From Membranipora membranacea (Eukaryota > Bryozoa > Gymnolaemata > Cheilostomatida > Membraniporidae): a stretch of 64,000 nt of DNA. Position numbers and translations under genes: made by a program. The DNA is taken from positions 16,120,001 through 16,184,000 of the forward strand of contig OU612072.1 of the NCBI GenBank assembly GCA_914767715.1, written 5' to 3'. The notes under the pieces were generated by a model. That model made no database searches, was not told the DNA's origin, and saw only the letters and a program-made list of their open reading frames with translations. Shown piece by piece: positions 61,797 through 64,000 of this stretch (position 1 is the stretch's first letter; every line of letters begins with the position of its first letter).

Positions 61797-62070
61797 CCTG
61801 TTTATTTAGTTTTCCACACAAACACACTCAACTTAACTCCACCAACTTCACACCTACCCAGAAACGTAAGATTTGTGTTTTGACATTTTGTTTAATCACC
61901 ACTGTCTCTTTTGCGCAAAATGTCAGCACTCTCGTCAAGTTACGTCAACAACCGTTTTAAAATCTTTGAAATTTGTGAATTTCATCAAACCCTCAGTTTC
62001 AACAATGTTTCGTCAATTTAGCAAGAAAATTGATATTGCAATTTGATTCCTTATGTTAATAATATTACAG
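61797..62070. other. Interval between palindrome and membrane-protein gene
   Basis: No repeat partner in the left flank. It ends in a splice acceptor (ATATTACAG at 62,062-62,070), so an untranslated exon or promoter of the next gene should lie here or within the palindrome arm. None was identified. Confidence 0.4.
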
Positions 62071-62078
62071 TTGCAGAG

Positions 62079-63024
62079 ATGTATGACTCCGGCCCACCTC
62101 AGGTATGGCTCATAATAGTCTGGGTGTTTATCGGTATAATGGTCTTCCTGATCCCAAATCTCATGTTCTTCTGGTGAGTATAACTATTTTGTTTTACTTT
62201 TTAATCAAATTTATGAAACATTCTGACCGATTTGCATCCAATAGATGCTTAATCATATTTCTCTTGGACCTTTGAATACGATGGGTGCCAAATATTGCTT
62301 ATAATTTGGCTCATTTATGCCACCATCTATCTCAGTCCCCCTCATAAGGCTCTGAGGATACAAACTTTTTAATGGCATCAATCAGCCATCCATCATCCCG
62401 CAAAGATAGATTCTTGCATTTCTGTCTTTGGTAGCATTACTTATAATTTGTAGATTGTAGAATTTGAATGTCGTAGTTGTCTTCACTTTTGACATGAGGG
62501 AATGACTTACTATCATAGTGAAGAAAATAACGAGTTTTAAAGTAAATGTATGCCGGAAAGTGCTGATTTCCCAAATTTTGTTTATTTATAGGTTTGAATA
62601 GGCAACAGGTTCTATTACATGAGTGACGATTTCTATTAAAATTTAAACCAAAAGTAATAGATGTATCAGTAATAAGTTTTATATTTCCAAGAAATTTATT
62701 CATATTTGCCTATTGGTGTTATCCAAGAATTGACTATTATCCGGTTGCTTTCACTACTGTGTTGCTGTGTTTTTCAGGAACACAATTCAAAGGTTGATGG
62801 TCAGATGGACGTCAAAAAGGCGCTCAGTAGTAGTACCACTAAATCATCCTAGGCCTAGAGGTAGCCTCATGAGAGCTTTCAGAGCTAACTCTCTGTTCCA
62901 GCCAACCATTTCAATCAGAAGCAGACTGTCAGCGCCCATCAAACCAGTGAGTATCTCCACTCTCACTGGCCACACAGACATTGAGACTACACAGGTTTCC
63001 GAGTCGTTAGTGTCACTTTTTTGA
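62079..63024 (+). CDS. Small single-pass membrane protein, 2 exons, 113 aa
   Basis: The model joins 62,079-62,173 and 62,778-63,024. The donor is GTGAGT, the acceptor TTTTCAG, and the split codon reads TG|G (Trp). The first exon encodes a short polar start (MYDSGPPQ) and a strong membrane helix at about residues 9-31 (VWLIIVWVFIGIMVFLIPNL). The second encodes a very basic stretch after the helix (RLMVRWTSKRR), a Ser/Pro-rich region and a short acidic end (HTDIETTQVSESLVSLF). The positive residues after the helix suggest N-out, C-in topology. The start is the first ATG after an acceptor at 62,070, so a 5' untranslated exon is expected upstream. I do not recognise the family. A possible AATAAA lies at about 63,483, beyond the SINE. 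Confidence 0.6.
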
Positions 63025-63134
63025 CCACTGACAGCTTTAACACAGCGTGAAGCATAGAGCTACAAGGCTGGAAGCAGTTATGTTGTTTTTTACATGTACA
63101 CACTGCTGAATGTGCTGAACAAATCATAAAAAAA

Positions 63135-63382
63135 GGTTGATTAAAACCCGATGTCTTATCACTCGCCCATCCCGAGGCATGGGCGGCGAAATACTATTGC
63201 CTTATTAACGAGGCCGCAATGTCTGCGCCAATTTGCTCTCTGTTTGCAGGCAGGTCGGAGCACACCTGGGGGACCAACTTATCCCCAGTAGAAGATTGAC
63301 TGTAGTGGGATTCGAACCCACGACCTTCAACACTTGCGTGTTGAAGTCCGGCGCTCTAACCAACTGAGCCTACTCCTACTCC
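63135..63382 (-). mobile_element. tRNA-derived SINE
   Basis: On the minus strand the head has an A box (GGCTCAGTTGG, about 63,370-63,360) and a perfect B box (GGTTCGAATCC, 63,318-63,308) with its T-stem (GTGGG/CCCAC). The anticodon arm is replaced by a 9-bp hairpin (CTTCAACAC/GTGTTGAAG), and the acceptor ends do not pair, so it is not a functional tRNA. A body of about 170 bp follows (GGGGATAAGTTGG, CCCAGGTGTGCTCC, GCCGCCCATGCC), ending in a short T-rich/A-rich tail near 63,135. It would be transcribed by RNA polymerase III and mobilised by a LINE. Flanking duplications were not found. Confidence 0.75.
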
Positions 63383-63385
63383 TGA

Positions 63386-64000
63386 TTCCATGTTAAGTTA
63401 CTGAATGTTATTGTTATTTTTAGCCATAGCAGGGCATTGAAACTCGAAACACTCAAGCTATGGCCCGGTTCATTAAGATTAAATAAAACTTCATAATCAT
63501 TTTTATAATGTGAACAGTGTTATACTACTATAAAAATCCAAAAGGTACCTAACTAACCTTCAGACTATATCATTTGAAACAAAATTGTACATACATTTTG
63601 CCTGCAAAAAGAGGCGTAGTTGTTTTTATTTTGTCTACAGATAAAATAAAATAGATAACTAACTAACTATAAAATCTGTATGCCCTGTGTACATGTAATT
63701 TGCAGTATAGTTGAGTTACGTAACTAACCAGTGGTAACAATGCTCTACTTTACTAATTGCGTCGGTTTAGTTGGCTAATGTTGACACGTTGTGAGTCAAT
63801 TCGGACAAGCTAGTAATCTGTCTGTAGCTGTATTCTTCGCCTACTGGTTCTACTCTTGTCTTAACCTCACAATAACTTGCCTATGTGAATTCACGTGTGA
63901 GTGCGAAAACTGACTTTGATATGAACAGGATTGGTTTCAAACATATGACTCTCTTGTTATCCCAGTGCAGACAGACCATGTGTGTATACCTATAGTTCAG
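63386..64000. other. Non-coding right edge
   Basis: No gene recognised. A short inverted pair ('agccatagcagggc' versus 'caagctatggcccgg') lies at about 63,422-63,470. Confidence 0.4.

Noticed and set aside
63301-63382. A functional tRNA gene
   Set aside because: A and B boxes are good, but the acceptor stem does not pair and the anticodon arm is not tRNA-like. A SINE head explains it better.
1-64000. CRISPR arrays, operons, bacterial promoters
   Set aside because: The repeats present are tandem, inverted or dispersed without spacer regularity, and genes have spliceosomal introns.

Overview
This is a eukaryotic nuclear window, almost certainly from an animal. It is AT-rich and gene-poor. Short exons are bounded by GT..AG introns that interrupt codons, and the proteins recognised are animal-like: a membrane receptor with a Thr-rich stalk, caspase-like remnants, BED-finger hAT and MULE transposases, and a tRNA-headed SINE. 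Nothing looks bacterial: no operons, no ribosome binding sites, no CRISPR. An aquatic invertebrate is a reasonable guess, but I cannot fix the phylum.

Layout. (1) 1-2.7 kb: foldback repeats and two weak candidate exons on the minus strand. (2) 2,693-10,080: a complete autonomous Mutator-like DNA transposon with about 130-bp terminal inverted repeats, a perfect 9-bp target duplication and an eight-exon transposase of 1,015 residues. All seven introns keep the reading frame. (3) 10-18.8 kb: mostly non-coding, with several local tandem and inverted duplications and a decayed first exon of the receptor family below. (4) 18.8-29.3 kb: an NHL/beta-propeller receptor gene on the minus strand (six exons, 457 residues) and a broken, divergently oriented paralogue on the plus strand. 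Between them lie a decayed caspase-like gene and a LINE 3' fragment. (5) 31-38.6 kb: a decayed RecQ-like helicase, a decayed hAT transposase and fragments that may belong to a DUF6589-like protein. (6) 38.6-44.9 kb: little; two candidate exons.

(7) 44,894-61,796: a giant imperfect palindrome of about 16.9 kb, with arms of about 7.4 and 8.2 kb around a 1.3-kb centre. Each arm is itself a divergent two-unit duplication, so one ancestral unit occurs four times. The unit carries a gene for a small secreted protein made of 30-residue Cys/Pro/Trp repeats (the 'TPW' protein). One copy (56,005-56,469) is intact, with a signal peptide, TATA box and spliced 5' leader. Its mirror copy is frameshifted and the two outer copies are degraded. 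I do not recognise this family, and it is the best candidate here for something undescribed. (8) 62.0-63.4 kb: a two-exon gene for a 113-residue single-pass membrane protein, then a tRNA-derived SINE.

The genes do not form a pathway. The window records repeated duplication, inversion and transposon insertion acting on two secreted or membrane gene families, the NHL receptors and the TPW repeat proteins. All exon models come from splice-site and frame reading by eye and have no transcript support.
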